A stretch of DNA of 64,000 nt, taken from CALDTK01 sp965215215. GTDB taxonomy: Bacteria; Bacteroidota; Bacteroidia; Chitinophagales; Saprospiraceae. Where the stretch lies: positions 2,294,001 to 2,358,000 of the forward strand of contig OZ244043.1 in assembly GCA_965215215.1 (NCBI GenBank), written 5' to 3'. The stretch's first letter is position 1, and each line of letters opens with the position of its first letter. A model generated the notes under the pieces. That model ran no database searches and was not told where the DNA came from. It saw nothing but the letters and a program-made list of their open reading frames with translations. Positions 18,326 through 27,126 of the stretch are shown here, piece after piece. Both the position numbers and the translations under genes were made by a program.

Positions 18326-19801
18326 ATGATTAAGTGGCTCCAACGCATTGGAATCCCCGTCTGTCGATTCTCAACGCTGCTCTTCCTCGTCGCCCTCTTC
18401 GCCATGCCCCAACCCGCCTCCAGTCAGCAAGCGCGCGCCCGCGATCTGGGCATCCCCTTCGAAGGAATTCCCGGGCCCTTCAACGCCATCACCGACGTAC
18501 CGGGGGTCGAGGTCGGTCACACCACCCTCATCCGGGGAGACGGACCGCTCGTAAAGGGGGAAGGTCCGGTGCGCACCGGCGTAACGGCCGTGCTGCCGCG
18601 GGGCCGCAGCTTCGATCCCGTCTACGCCGCCACCTACGCCCTCAACGGAAACGGCGAGATGACCGGCGTACACTGGATCAAAGAGTCCGGCTTCCTCGAA
18701 ACGCCCATCACGATCACCAACACCTTCAGTGTCGGGGTCGTCCGGGACGCCGTCATCGCCTGGATGGATTCGACCGAACTGAATGCCGATCCGCGGGGTG
18801 GACTCTGGTATACCTACCCGCTCGTGGCGGAGACCTACGACATCATGAACGATATTCTCGGACAGCACGTCACCCGCGCCGATGCCTTCGCCGCGCTCGA
18901 CGCCGCCCGGGGTGGTGCCGTAGCGGAGGGCAACGTCGGGGGTGGGACGGGCATGATCGCCCACCAGTTTAAGGGAGGGATCGGGACGGCTTCCCGGCTG
19001 ACCGGTAGCGGTCACACACTTGGCGTGCTGGTGCAGGCGAACCACGGCAACCGCGACCGATTCACGGTCGCGGGAGTTCCGGTCGGGCAGGAGATCTCGG
19101 ATCTGATGCCCAACTACGACGTCGTGGCGCGCGGCTCCATCATCGTGGTCGTCGCCACCGACGCCCCCTTGCTGCCGCAGCAGCTGGACCGGCTGGTGAA
19201 GCGCGTGCCGATCGCGATCGGCCGACTCGGTGGCCTGGGGTCAAATGGCTCCGGCGACATCTTCGTCGCCTTCTCCACCGGCAATTCGGGGGCCTGGGCT
19301 GCACGTCCGACGGCATCCCTCGAAGCCCTCCCCAATGAGGAGATGAATGCCCTTTTCGAGGCGACGGTCGCCGCTACCGAAGAGGCGATCCTCAACGCCA
19401 TGGTGGCCGCTGAAACGATGACCGGGCGCGACTCGCTCACGGCCCACGCGCTCCCGCACGAACGCCTCCAGGAAGCGCTCCGCAAGTACAATCGCTACGT
19501 TGACCCGGCCAGTCTCCCGCAGGTAGCGGCCTTCGCGGAGGGAGAGGTCGATTCGCTCACCGTGCGGTACAGCGGCGACGGCCGGATTGAGGAGCTTCGG
19601 CTGTTCGTAGAGGACGGCAAGCTCTACGCGGATGCCGGTCGCGGTCGTAACCGTGTCGTTCGGCTAACCGATGGGCGTCTAGTCCTCGTTGGAAGCTCCA
19701 GAGTATACCTGGAGCCTGGAGCAGCGACCTCGCCAAAGCAGCTGCGCGTGGTGCGCGATGGAGCGTCCTTGGGCAAGCTCGTGCGAGATGCTGACAATTG
19801 A
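18326..19801 (+). CDS. P1-family (S58) aminopeptidase, DmpA-like, secreted
   Basis: 491 residues from the ATG at 18326, which gives a signal peptide (to about ASSQQ). The S58 core shows NAITDVPGVEVGHTT, GNGEMTGVHWI, the glycine-rich GNVGGGTGMIAHQFKGG and the self-cleavage region RGSIIVVVATDAPL, in which the new N-terminal Ser is near residue 270. These N-terminal nucleophile enzymes are L-aminopeptidases/D-esterases. About 75 extra residues at the C-terminus (SLTVRYSGDGRIEELRLF...) form a beta-rich tail not usual for the family. Confidence 0.85.
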   Translation: MIKWLQRIGIPVCRFSTLLFLVALFAMPQPASSQQARARDLGIPFEGIPGPFNAITDVPGVEVGHTTLIRGDGPLVKGEGPVRTGVTAVLPRGRSFDPVYAATYALNGNGEMTGVHWIKESGFLETPITITNTFSVGVVRDAVIAWMDSTELNADPRGGLWYTYPLVAETYDIMNDILGQHVTRADAFAALDAARGGAVAEGNVGGGTGMIAHQFKGGIGTASRLTGSGHTLGVLVQANHGNRDRFTVAGVPVGQEISDLMPNYDVVARGSIIVVVATDAPLLPQQLDRLVKRVPIAIGRLGGLGSNGSGDIFVAFSTGNSGAWAARPTASLEALPNEEMNALFEATVAATEEAILNAMVAAETMTGRDSLTAHALPHERLQEALRKYNRYVDPASLPQVAAFAEGEVDSLTVRYSGDGRIEELRLFVEDGKLYADAGRGRNRVVRLTDGRLVLVGSSRVYLEPGAATSPKQLRVVRDGASLGKLVRDADN

Positions 19802-20103
19802 GCTTAGGCATTTTCTGATATGCCGAACGGCATCTCGCCATTTCCGGGTTCACAGTGAGTAGAGTAGTCTGATTGTTATGCGTTAGTATGTATTAAATTA
19901 ACCCGTTGCACGGTTAACTACGCATAGATTATAGGACTAGATAGGTCGTACAATCATCTGGTAGTCAGTATATTGAAGGTGCTTAATCACAATACACGCA
20001 CCTGCCTCATGCACGACCTCCGCACAATCTACGACCACTTTTTGTAAGCACTTAGCCAAGCCCGTATTGTCGATTCGTCCCATCGGCCCGGAGGTTTGCG
20101 GGC

Positions 20104-20385
20104 ATGGCAAACCTATCCCACCTCCCCGATGCCTGGCGTCAATCTGGGCTCTCCCAACGTGCTTTTTGCGAGCGCGAGGACATCAGTCTGGCGACCTTCA
20201 GCTACTGGCGCGGCAAAGAACTACGCGGCGAACAGCAGGCCGCCAGCGCGCCGGCCTTTACCGAAGTTATCGTTCAGCCTCAATGCCGCGCTCCCGGCGA
20301 GGCGCCCGCCATCGAGATTACCTACCCCGATGGTACTCGCGTGCGCATCCCCACGCCGACGCTGTCATCCCCCGTGCGGTGCTAG
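20104..20385 (+). CDS. tnpA: IS66 accessory protein TnpA
   Basis: 93 residues. Helix-turn-helix region WRQSGLSQRAFCEREDISLATFSYWRG, then a variable tail. This is the small first protein of IS66 elements, required with TnpB for transposition. Its stop overlaps the tnpB start. Confidence 0.85.
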   Translation: MANLSHLPDAWRQSGLSQRAFCEREDISLATFSYWRGKELRGEQQAASAPAFTEVIVQPQCRAPGEAPAIEITYPDGTRVRIPTPTLSSPVRC

Positions 20386-20732
20386 CCCTCGCCCCCGGGG
20401 TGCGGCTCTACTTCTACACCGGGGTATGCGACATGCGCAAGGGCTACGCCGGGCTGAGTGGCGTGGTTCGCTCGGCCTTCGGTCGTGATCCGGCCGATGG
20501 GGCGATCTACTGCTTTTGCAACCGCCGCCGCGACCGCATCAAACTCCTCTGTTTCGAGGGCGACGGGTTCGCCGTCTACTACAAAGTCCTCGCTGAGGGC
20601 ACCCTCGAAGTACCGCAGCCGTCGTCAAAGGCTCCGTACGCCGCGGTGTCGCCCGAGACACTGCGCCTGATCCTCGGGGGCGTCAAGCTAGCCTCCATCG
20701 AGCGGAGAAAGCGCTACCGAAAAGCGGCCTAA
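20379..20732 (+). CDS. tnpB: IS66 accessory protein TnpB
   Basis: 117 residues from a GTG start that overlaps the tnpA stop (GTGCTAG). Contains the signature YTGVCDMRKGYAGLSG and FCNRRRDRIKLLCFEGDGF, then the C-terminal LRLILGGVKL, typical of IS66 Orf2 (TnpB). A longer open frame upstream in the same phase is not coding. Confidence 0.88.
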   Translation: MLALAPGVRLYFYTGVCDMRKGYAGLSGVVRSAFGRDPADGAIYCFCNRRRDRIKLLCFEGDGFAVYYKVLAEGTLEVPQPSSKAPYAAVSPETLRLILGGVKLASIERRKRYRKAA

Positions 20733-20794
20733 GCACCAGTAATTGCTAGCGTTTCAGCTTGGACGACCGAGGGGCGTTTCGTACTTTGAGGGCC

Positions 20795-22312
20795 GTGGCA
20801 ACTGACACACTTCTCCTGGCCAAGGACAAGCGAATCGCCCAGCTCGAGGCACAAATCCAAGCGCTCGAACAGGCTAATGAGGCGCTCTTGCGCCAGCTTC
20901 ACGCCCGTCGCTCGGAGCGGTTCATCCCAGCTGGCGACGAGCAGCTCAATCTGTTCAGCGAGGTTGACGAGCAGATCGACATCGAAGAGCCGGCTAAGTC
21001 CACCGAGCCCGAGGCCGTCGTTACAAGGCACCCCGGCCGCAACCCCCTACCGGCACACTTCCCGCTCGAGGTAGAAGTCGTCGCCCCTGGACAGACCGAC
21101 GCCGAGCGCGGCGAGTACGATGAGGCTAAGCTCGAACGCGAAGGGCACGTGCTCATAGGCTACGAAACTTCAGAGCGCGTTGAGTACCGGCCCGCGCAGT
21201 ACGTGCGTATCCTCCAAAAGCGACCCACTTACAGATGCCTGGCCACCGGCGAGGTGAGTTGTGCTCACGCCCGCGACCGCGTGCTGGCCCGCTCGATAGC
21301 GGACGAAACGCTCGCCGCGGACGTGATCTTGAAGAAGTTTCTCGACCACCAGCCGCTCTACCGGCAGGCCGAGGCGCTCAAGCGCGACTACGACTGGGCT
21401 CTGAGTCCCGCCACGATGGGCAAGTGGGTCGAGCGCGTCGCCGCGACCCTCAAGCCGCTGTACAACGCGCTCGTGGACCGGATCATGGCCACGGACTACG
21501 TGCAGATGGACGAGTCCGGCATCCGCGTTCTCTCGGCCGACAAGCCCCGAGCGAGTCACCAGGGCTGGATGTGGCTCGTGCGCGATCCGACGACCGAGGC
21601 CGTAGCCTTCCGCTACGACAAGAGCCGCGGGTCGAAGCTGCCGGCCTCGGTGCTCGCGGACTTCAGCGGCGTGCTGCAGACCGACGGGTGGGGCCCCTAC
21701 AAAACGGCCCTCGCAGGACTGCGGGCTAAGGGAGCCGACATACGTCAGATTGGATGCCTAGCCCACATCCGGCGCAAGCTCTTCGAGGCCACCGGCTCCG
21801 ATCCAAGCGCGAAACAGGCCTTGGGTATCATCCAGCGCATCTACGCCCTCGAAGCTCGGTGGCGAGGTCTGCCGCCTGATCAGCGACTAGCAGAACGCAA
21901 AGCCCAACTCACGCCGGTGTTCGCCGAGTTGACTGCTTGGCTAGCGAAGGACCAGCACGCCCCCATCCCGAAGACGCCCCTGGGCAAGGCCATCGGCTAC
22001 GCCCGCCACCAGTGGCCGTCGCTGAGCGTGGTGCTCGAAGATGGGCGCGTCGAACTCGACAACAATGGCATCGAGAATCAAGTCCGCCCGCTGGCCCTCG
22101 GCAGGAAGAATTACCTGTTCGCCGGCAATCACGGGGCGGCCGAGAACATTGCCGTGCTGTACAGTCTGCTATTGAGCTGCAAGGCGGCTGGTGTCAACCC
22201 GCGGGCCTGGCTCAACGACACGCTCGCTCGCATCCTACCACACCCAGTCAATCGCGTGGCCGAGCTGCTGCCTAGTAATTTTAGTCCAGAACTTCGGGAC
22301 GGGGTTGGCTAA
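20795..22312 (+). CDS. tnpC: IS66 DDE transposase TnpC
   Basis: 505 residues from the GTG at 20795 (a TTG at 20759 is possible). N-terminal coiled coil (LAKDKRIAQLEAQIQALEQANEALLRQL) with the LHARRSERF motif, zinc-binding/central region, then the DDE catalytic domain: MATDYVQMDESGIRV (Asp), GVLQTDGWGPYKT (Asp) and VELDNNGIENQVRPLALGRKNYLFAGN (Glu). The stop lies 8 bp before the right end of the element. Confidence 0.92.
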   Translation: MATDTLLLAKDKRIAQLEAQIQALEQANEALLRQLHARRSERFIPAGDEQLNLFSEVDEQIDIEEPAKSTEPEAVVTRHPGRNPLPAHFPLEVEVVAPGQTDAERGEYDEAKLEREGHVLIGYETSERVEYRPAQYVRILQKRPTYRCLATGEVSCAHARDRVLARSIADETLAADVILKKFLDHQPLYRQAEALKRDYDWALSPATMGKWVERVAATLKPLYNALVDRIMATDYVQMDESGIRVLSADKPRASHQGWMWLVRDPTTEAVAFRYDKSRGSKLPASVLADFSGVLQTDGWGPYKTALAGLRAKGADIRQIGCLAHIRRKLFEATGSDPSAKQALGIIQRIYALEARWRGLPPDQRLAERKAQLTPVFAELTAWLAKDQHAPIPKTPLGKAIGYARHQWPSLSVVLEDGRVELDNNGIENQVRPLALGRKNYLFAGNHGAAENIAVLYSLLLSCKAAGVNPRAWLNDTLARILPHPVNRVAELLPSNFSPELRDGVG

Positions 22313-23265
22313 GCGGATACCACTTTTTTACCGCCGTCTCCTGCATCGCCGAACATCGTTTCGACGCGCTCGGGAACGTACGCGCCTACCCCAATCCCCC
22401 GAAACTCTCCGATCGCGAGGTCATCGCCCTCGCCTGCACCGCGGAGGCCCCCGAGTGTGACTCCGAGAACCCGCTGTTCGCCAAGCTCGCCAGTACCACA
22501 GGCTCCCTCGCGCACCGGGGTACACGCCAGCGGTACGACGCCCGTCGCCGGGGGCTCGCCGGCGCCATCGGAGATTGCCTCCGGGAGGCGAGCGCGTTCA
22601 TCGACGAGCCCGCCGATCACCTCGCCGCGGACTCGATGCCGATCCCGACCGCCGGGGTCGAGCGGGAGCGCCGCTCGCGGGCGTGCCGGCGCGCCGACGT
22701 AGACGCGCAGTGCGCGGACAAGGCCTCCCACGCCCCCTCGGGGACCTACGTGCTCGGCTACAAGCTCCACCCAATCGCCACGACGTCGGGCGTTTACGTC
22801 GACCACGTCCTGCGGCCCGCCTCTCAACACGACGCCCGCGTGTTCGCCGGACTCGCCGAGTTCCCCTCGGGCGGCGTCCTCCCCGACGACCTCGCGCGGC
22901 GCCTGCGGGGGCGCCACGTCCTCGCCGATAGAGCCCACGACGGCGAGCAGTTACGCCTAGGTCTCGCCCGGGAGTCCGGCGGCGCCCTCGAGGCAGCTTA
23001 CCGTTCTAACGACGGGCGCTGGGAGCCGACCGACCCGTACCACCGGCGGGCGCGCCGCTACATCGAGACGGTCTTCTCGCGGGCGTGCGACGAGGTTCGG
23101 GTGAAGCGCAATCTCGCCGAACGCTACGCCGGGCTCGCCGTGCGGGTGGGGACCAAATTGCTCACGCGCACGATCAAACAGTGGGTCAACTACCACACCG
23201 GCAAACCCCTCAACCGAACAAAACACTGGCTAGCTTAAATTTCAACCGTGCAACGGGTTAAATTA

Positions 23266-23512
23266 TATAGTTTAACGTTATGCGTTAAGTAAATTTAGGA
23301 CTCTGTAAAATTAGTGCTGATCACGCATTGTATGCATGCAACATATCGTTTTGACTACCTGGGTTTAGCTGCGGTATCAAGATCAAATTTTATCAGGCAT
23401 GAAGTACGTATTGTAACACTGCCTGGGTCGCTAAAACAGTGTGGAGATCAAAATAACAGCCATCAATATTTTTCATGGTTATGCACCTATCATATCAATA
23501 TTATATAAATTG
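23266..23512. other. AT-rich intergenic stretch beside the IS
   Basis: Markedly AT-rich compared with the flanking chromosome. A short plus-strand open frame (23314-23508) has no recognisable feature and is probably not a gene. No terminator or repeat seen beyond the 11-mer flanking the IS. Confidence 0.4.
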
Positions 23513-24013
23513 TTAAATCGTAAAAGAGTATGGATTACCTTCAGGAATTTCAATTAATGACTTAGGGTCAGAAATTGGCAGATAAAGGTTTTGGAAGACT
23601 GTAGGTCCAAGTATCACGCTGATGATACCACGGAATGTAGAATAAGCTAAACCTGCTAATACAGTAGCCAATAGACTGTCTAATTCGAAGCGTATTTCGC
23701 CACTATCTAAATCAGTCGTAGTTACTAGCTTATCAAAATCTTCCACTTGAAATATAAAACTTGCTCCAAATTCGAGAGATTTAAGTTTAGAAATATCTGA
23801 GAATGTTATACTAGTATCTACAAATACTCCTAAGCTTTTATCGAATGGCCCAGGAAGAATTTTGACTCCCAGTGTAGTGTCGTAAGGAACGTTTGTAGAA
23901 TTATCAGGTATTCCTAGCTCAGGCACATCGATTTGGCAACGATGTAACCGATGCGTAACTAGCTGGACAGAAGTAGGATTTGGAAGATCGGTTTCATTAT
24001 TTAAATCCTTCAT
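23513..24013 (-). CDS. SecB-like chaperone of a toxin-antitoxin-chaperone cluster (candidate)
   Basis: 166 residues, soluble, acidic. After a beta-rich N-terminal half, LEFGASFIFQVEDFDKL is followed by a helix LLATVLAGLAYSTFRGIIS and the ending LGPTVFQNLYLPISDPKSL. Strand-then-helix with (A/S)YSTFRGII and LPI.DP is the pattern of SecB and SecB-like proteins. Third gene of an AT-rich minus-strand cluster, 25 bp after the HTH gene, the position of the SecB-like chaperone (Rv1957 type) in TAC systems. Not aligned computationally, so the SecB call is probable rather than certain. Confidence 0.6.
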   Translation of the reverse strand: MKDLNNETDLPNPTSVQLVTHRLHRCQIDVPELGIPDNSTNVPYDTTLGVKILPGPFDKSLGVFVDTSITFSDISKLKSLEFGASFIFQVEDFDKLVTTTDLDSGEIRFELDSLLATVLAGLAYSTFRGIISVILGPTVFQNLYLPISDPKSLIEIPEGNPYSFTI

Positions 24014-24038
24014 AAGCTAATTAGGTTTATTAAAATAA

Positions 24039-24491
24039 TTATGATTGAATTCTAAATTTATACTTAATGTTATGTGCTATGAATGTAGGCTTAGAATAGT
24101 TCGACGTTTCAGCAGTATCTGGTATGTTGCCAGGGTTTTGCCATATTGATGAGCTTACAGCAACGTAGTTGATAATCATTCGTGGCGAACGCGTGATCGT
24201 TAAGTTCTTAGAAATTGCGTATGCAGGAACAGTTAGTAATTGCTGCTGAAAAAGTTCCTCAAATGCACTAATTGTTTTTAATGTCAGCGATTGGCCTCCT
24301 TTCAGCCAGCGATGTACGAGGCTTCGCTGCTTACCAAGCTTTTTTGCTACGTCTGATTGTGTGTATCCAAATTTATCAAGAAGCTCATGAATGCGATCCC
24401 GCAAGTCAAACTCGCGATCGACACTCCACTTGATGTGATTTTTAACCGGGCGACCGAGCTGGCGCTCAGAGAAAGGTTTTTCTTGACTCAT
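24039..24491 (-). CDS. Xre-family HTH antitoxin with C-terminal extension
   Basis: 150 residues. The HTH (about 29-85: DLRDRIHELLDKFGYTQSDVAKKLGKQRSLVHRWLKGGQSLTLKTISAFEELF) is a canonical Xre fold of the HigA kind. About 65 residues follow (from TVPAYAISKN to the C-terminus), rich in Tyr, Trp, Phe and Ile and without an obvious domain; in chaperone-dependent antitoxins such a tail is the ChAD that makes folding depend on the SecB-like partner. Overlaps the upstream gene by 4 bp and lies 25 bp before the SecB-like gene. The ChAD role is inference. Confidence 0.75.
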   Translation of the reverse strand: MSQEKPFSERQLGRPVKNHIKWSVDREFDLRDRIHELLDKFGYTQSDVAKKLGKQRSLVHRWLKGGQSLTLKTISAFEELFQQQLLTVPAYAISKNLTITRSPRMIINYVAVSSSIWQNPGNIPDTAETSNYSKPTFIAHNIKYKFRIQS

Positions 24492-24979
24492 GATATTTCA
24501 AAGATTAGTCCATCTGTCGGGAGAGATAAACTTCCGTCCCGTTTCAGATTGAGTAGGCCGTCAGCTTGAAGTTTGTCCAATTGTATTCCAATGCGTTGGG
24601 CAAAATTGAAAGCACTGCGAGTATCTCTCTCTTGCGCCGTGCGGGCAGTTTTAACTCCTCCGTCAAGTAGAACTAGACTGCGTTCTCCAAAACGGACCAC
24701 ATATAGACGAAGCCGGCAGCCATTACTTTGAGAATCGGGAAGCGCAAGAGCTTTGTCCTCATCTCGGAAATAGTATTTTTTAGCCCCTCTTTTAGAAATT
24801 TGGTCAATTACGCGTAGTACCGTTTGACGGTCGTTTTCATACTCTCCATCCTCAAAATCCTGCTGCCACTCCTCAAAAATGCAAACTTCGCTAAAAGCGT
24901 CGTCTTCACTCTCTTCAAGCCAAACAGAGTAAAGAGTACAAGCAGATTCCGTGCTAAGTACGTCCAGCCTTACAAACAT
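24488..24979 (-). CDS. Putative toxin of the TAC-like cluster
   Basis: 163 residues from the ATG at 24979; an upstream start would run through the palindrome at 24980-24997. Not matched to a named family with certainty. The middle has CRLRLYVVRFGERSLVLLDGGVKTARTAQE, resembling the strand pattern of HigB/RelE-like toxins, but the protein is longer than these (about 100 residues) and begins with an unfamiliar domain. Position (first gene, 4-bp overlap with the HTH gene) supports a toxin role. Could also be an unrelated accessory protein. Confidence 0.5.
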   Translation of the reverse strand: MFVRLDVLSTESACTLYSVWLEESEDDAFSEVCIFEEWQQDFEDGEYENDRQTVLRVIDQISKRGAKKYYFRDEDKALALPDSQSNGCRLRLYVVRFGERSLVLLDGGVKTARTAQERDTRSAFNFAQRIGIQLDKLQADGLLNLKRDGSLSLPTDGLIFEIS

Positions 24980-24997
24980 GTTCACTTTTTTGTGAAC
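24980..24997 (-). promoter_or_regulatory. Palindromic operator before the TAC-like cluster
   Basis: GTTCAC-N6-GTGAAC is a perfect inverted repeat touching the start codon of the first gene. Xre/HigA antitoxins bind such sites, so autoregulation is likely. Confidence 0.55.
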
Positions 24998-25095
24998 GGC
25001 AAAGCCTTGTGGCTGCCGATTACTGTCAGCTGACAAAGAAAGCAAAACCAATGGTGTAAAACAGATTGTGTCAGCCGTATCCTAAAACAAGCTTT

Positions 25096-25632
25096 CTACG
25101 AAGGCAACTCCGAATCCCCCAAACTCTCCTCCCGCCCCAGATCCGGCGTACCCCCCGTCAGCATCCCTTTGGCAATCTCGAACAAGGTCACCGGCTTCGA
25201 GTGCTTCGCCTTCATGTAGCGCACGCGATTCGCGTCCACCACGATGAGCGCCAAGCGGGGATCGTCCGGAGTGCCATCCTTCGCGCCGCCCTCGTCCTCG
25301 AACCAGGCTTTCCAGTCCGGCTGGTAAAGCGACTTGATCTTCGCCCGATCCTGCGAGATCGTCGCCTTCCCGCTCACCGACACCCACTCGTAGCTGCCGT
25401 TGTCGAGGTAGCCGAGGTTCACGTCGTCATTTTGCTTGAGCTCGCGCACCTTGTCGGAGTTGATGTCGGTCACGAAGTATAAATCGCCGATCCCCGCCTG
25501 CGTCTGCGTCGCCATCGGCCGCGTCACGAGCGAGCCGTCCGGCAGGCGCGTCGTCATCATCGCAATCTCCATGTCGCCGATGAGGTCGTAGAGCTCGTCG
25601 ATCTTCTTGTCGGTGGGTGTCGTTTGTGCCAT
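25096..25632 (-). CDS. Pyridoxamine 5'-phosphate oxidase-like (general stress protein 26 type)
   Basis: 178 residues from the ATG at 25632; upstream in-frame sequence is non-coding. Split-barrel FMN-binding fold: IGDMEIAMMTTRLPDGSLVTRPMATQ, LYFVTDINSDKVRELKQNDDVNLGYLD, YEWVSVSGKATISQDRAKIKSLYQPDWKAWF, then RLALIVVDANRVRYM. This order matches the GSP26-like group (PF16242) that binds flavins. Substrate unknown. A motif copy (25673-25689) lies just upstream. Confidence 0.88.
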   Translation of the reverse strand: MAQTTPTDKKIDELYDLIGDMEIAMMTTRLPDGSLVTRPMATQTQAGIGDLYFVTDINSDKVRELKQNDDVNLGYLDNGSYEWVSVSGKATISQDRAKIKSLYQPDWKAWFEDEGGAKDGTPDDPRLALIVVDANRVRYMKAKHSKPVTLFEIAKGMLTGGTPDLGREESLGDSELPS

Positions 25633-25703
25633 ACCGAAACGCAACCGCGGGTCGGCCCGTCGAGTTTGCCGGGGCTTGCGCCAAAAAGGGTTCCGGCCGG
25701 TCG

Positions 25704-26576
25704 CTAACGCGCCGCCCGCAGTGCCGCTAAGTCCAGTTTGCTCATGCCCATCATCGCCTGCATCGCGGCTCCCCCGTGAACCGGATCGGCGAACGCATCC
25801 ATCATTCCGCGCGGTAGTACCTGCCAGGAGACGCCGAAGGCATCCACGAGCCAGCCGCACCTGCCCGGGGTGCCGCCGCCGTCGATCAGTCCGTCCCAGA
25901 TTCGGTTGAGTTCGGCTTGGTCCTCGCACCAAACGACCAGGCTCACCCCTTCGCCAAAGGTGAATTCATGCGCCGCCGAATCGTCCATCAGTCGCACGCT
26001 TCCGCCGGCGAAGCCGAGCTCGGCAAACTGCAACTTGCCTTCGTGTTCTCCGCTGGGGAAGGGGGTAGAGGAGCGGATCGTCGCCCCGGGCAACAGCTCC
26101 TCGTACCGCGTTAGGGCCGCTTCGGCCTTCCCGAAATTTTCGCGGGTAAAGAGTAGGGCTGGAGTGAGGATCGGCGCGTTTTGCGCATCGACGGTCTCGT
26201 CGAGCATCAACTGCCAGGTGAAGCCCCACCGATCTTCGAGCCACCCGTAGTAGGGGCTCCAGTCGTAGCGATCGAGCGCCATGAGGGTTTCGCCGCCGCC
26301 GCCGTTCAGGCCCTGCCACAGGCGATCGATCTCGGTCCGCGAGCCCGAACGGACGAGGACGGAGACCGAGGGATTCGGCGCGAATTGCGGTCCGCCGTTG
26401 AGCAGCATCAGGGTCAGGTTCTCGAGCTGACAGGTCACGACCGCCGGCGGCACCGATGCGTTTGGGGTAGGGGAGCGTTCGGTGATGGAGGCGTAGGTAA
26501 AAACCGACGTGTAGAGCTCGGCAGCCTGCAGGGCCGTTCCGTCGTGCCAGACGCACGGGTAGATCGTTGCTTTCAT
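25704..26576 (-). CDS. Tandem VOC-fold (PhnB/3-demethylubiquinone methyltransferase-like) protein
   Basis: 290 residues made of two PhnB-like vicinal-oxygen-chelate modules. First module about 1-125 (TIYPCVWHDGTALQAAELYTSVF ... WGFTWQLMLDE), second about 135-260 (ILTPALLFTRENFGKAEAALTRYEELL ... FGVSWQVLPRGM). The ending GGAAMQAMMGMSKLDLAALRAA is typical of this subfamily. The metal-binding residues are variable in these proteins and no reaction is established. Overlaps the next VOC gene by 4 bp. Confidence 0.85.
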   Translation of the reverse strand: MKATIYPCVWHDGTALQAAELYTSVFTYASITERSPTPNASVPPAVVTCQLENLTLMLLNGGPQFAPNPSVSVLVRSGSRTEIDRLWQGLNGGGGETLMALDRYDWSPYYGWLEDRWGFTWQLMLDETVDAQNAPILTPALLFTRENFGKAEAALTRYEELLPGATIRSSTPFPSGEHEGKLQFAELGFAGGSVRLMDDSAAHEFTFGEGVSLVVWCEDQAELNRIWDGLIDGGGTPGRCGWLVDAFGVSWQVLPRGMMDAFADPVHGGAAMQAMMGMSKLDLAALRAAR

Positions 26577-27022
26577 AATTGTGTGGTTTCAGTTTTCTCG
26601 AAAGAGATCATCCGAGACACCCCGAAGCTATCGGTGCAGGCCCCGTAGTACGAACCCCAGAACATATCCTCCATCGGCATCCCCACCGCGCCGCCCTCAC
26701 TGAGGGCGGCAAAAAGTCGGTCGGCCTCCGCGGCGCTGTCCACGTGCAGCATGACGTGCGCGGCCTCGCCCGGTTCGGCGCTCAGGTCCAGGGAAGCCGG
26801 TACATCGGAGTCCATGAGGAGGTGTCCGCCGGTAATGGGCAGCTGCACGTTGAGTACCAGGTTTTTATCGCCTTCCGGCAAAACGGGTCCGCCCTCGTCA
26901 CCGGGCATGTCGCCGAAGCGCACGATCGGGCCGGTGAACTCGGTACCGAAGACCTCTCGGTAGAAGTTAAAAGCCAGCTCGGTTTCGCGGGGGAAGTTGA
27001 GGTAGGTGCTGACTTTTGCCAT
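26573..27022 (-). CDS. VOC-fold (PhnB-like) protein
   Basis: 149 residues from the ATG at 27022. Single VOC module: KVSTYLNFPRETELAFNFYREVFG, VQLPITGGHLLMDSD, AAEADRLFAALSEGGAVGMPMEDMFWGSYYGACTDSFGVSRMISFEK, typical of PhnB-like proteins. Translationally coupled to the tandem VOC gene by a 4-bp overlap, suggesting one function together. Motif copy at 26870-26884. Confidence 0.86.
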   Translation of the reverse strand: MAKVSTYLNFPRETELAFNFYREVFGTEFTGPIVRFGDMPGDEGGPVLPEGDKNLVLNVQLPITGGHLLMDSDVPASLDLSAEPGEAAHVMLHVDSAAEADRLFAALSEGGAVGMPMEDMFWGSYYGACTDSFGVSRMISFEKTETTQL

Positions 27023-27126
27023 GGTGGGGCAGAAGGTCGGGCGGGGGTGTGGTACTGGAAAACTTGCTGAACCCGCGATCGACACCGCCGAAATTAGATG
27101 GCGCGCGAGCACTCGGAGTTGCCACA

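Larger units (their letters stand above)
20044..22320 (+). mobile_element. IS66-family insertion sequence, apparently complete
   Basis: 2277 bp with imperfect inverted ends starting GTA: GTAAGCACTTAGCCAAGCCC (from 20044) against GTATCCGCTTAGCCAACCCC (reverse complement, ending at 22320). It is flanked by a perfect 8-bp duplication CACTTTTT (20036-20043 and 22321-22328), the length typical of IS66. It carries the standard tnpA-tnpB-tnpC set on one strand, all open, so the element looks functional. Confidence 0.93.
20009..23238 (+). pseudogene. IS982 transposase split by IS66
   Basis: The transposase begins at the ATG at 20009 (MHDLRTIYDHF), is interrupted after 20043, and continues at 22329 (TAVSCIAEHRFDALGN). 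Joining 20009-20043 to 22329-23238 gives an uninterrupted 314-residue protein. IS982-type DDE features: LSDREVIALACTAEA, AADSMPIPTAG (first Asp), GYKLHPIATTSGVYVDHVL, VLADRAHDG (second Asp) and RRYIETVFSRACDEVRVKRN (Glu). The reading frame is otherwise intact, so the IS66 insertion is probably recent and the only lesion. Confidence 0.88.
19894..23265. mobile_element. IS982-family element carrying a nested IS66 element
   Basis: The outer element runs from 19901 to 23258. Its inverted ends are ACCCGTTGCACGGTT (19901-19915) and the reverse complement at 23244-23258, starting with ACCC as usual for IS982. It is flanked by a 7-bp direct repeat TAAATTA (19894-19900 and 23259-23265), the target duplication. 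Without the inserted IS66 element it is about 1.07 kb, a normal IS982 size. The surrounding 19.8-25 kb is AT-richer than the rest. The 11-mer GTTATGCGTTA also flanks the element (19875-19885 and 23277-23287), meaning unclear. Confidence 0.9.

Noticed and set aside
23314..23508. 64-residue plus-strand open frame near the IS
   Set aside because: AT-rich sequence with no similarity or ribosome-binding context; likely chance.
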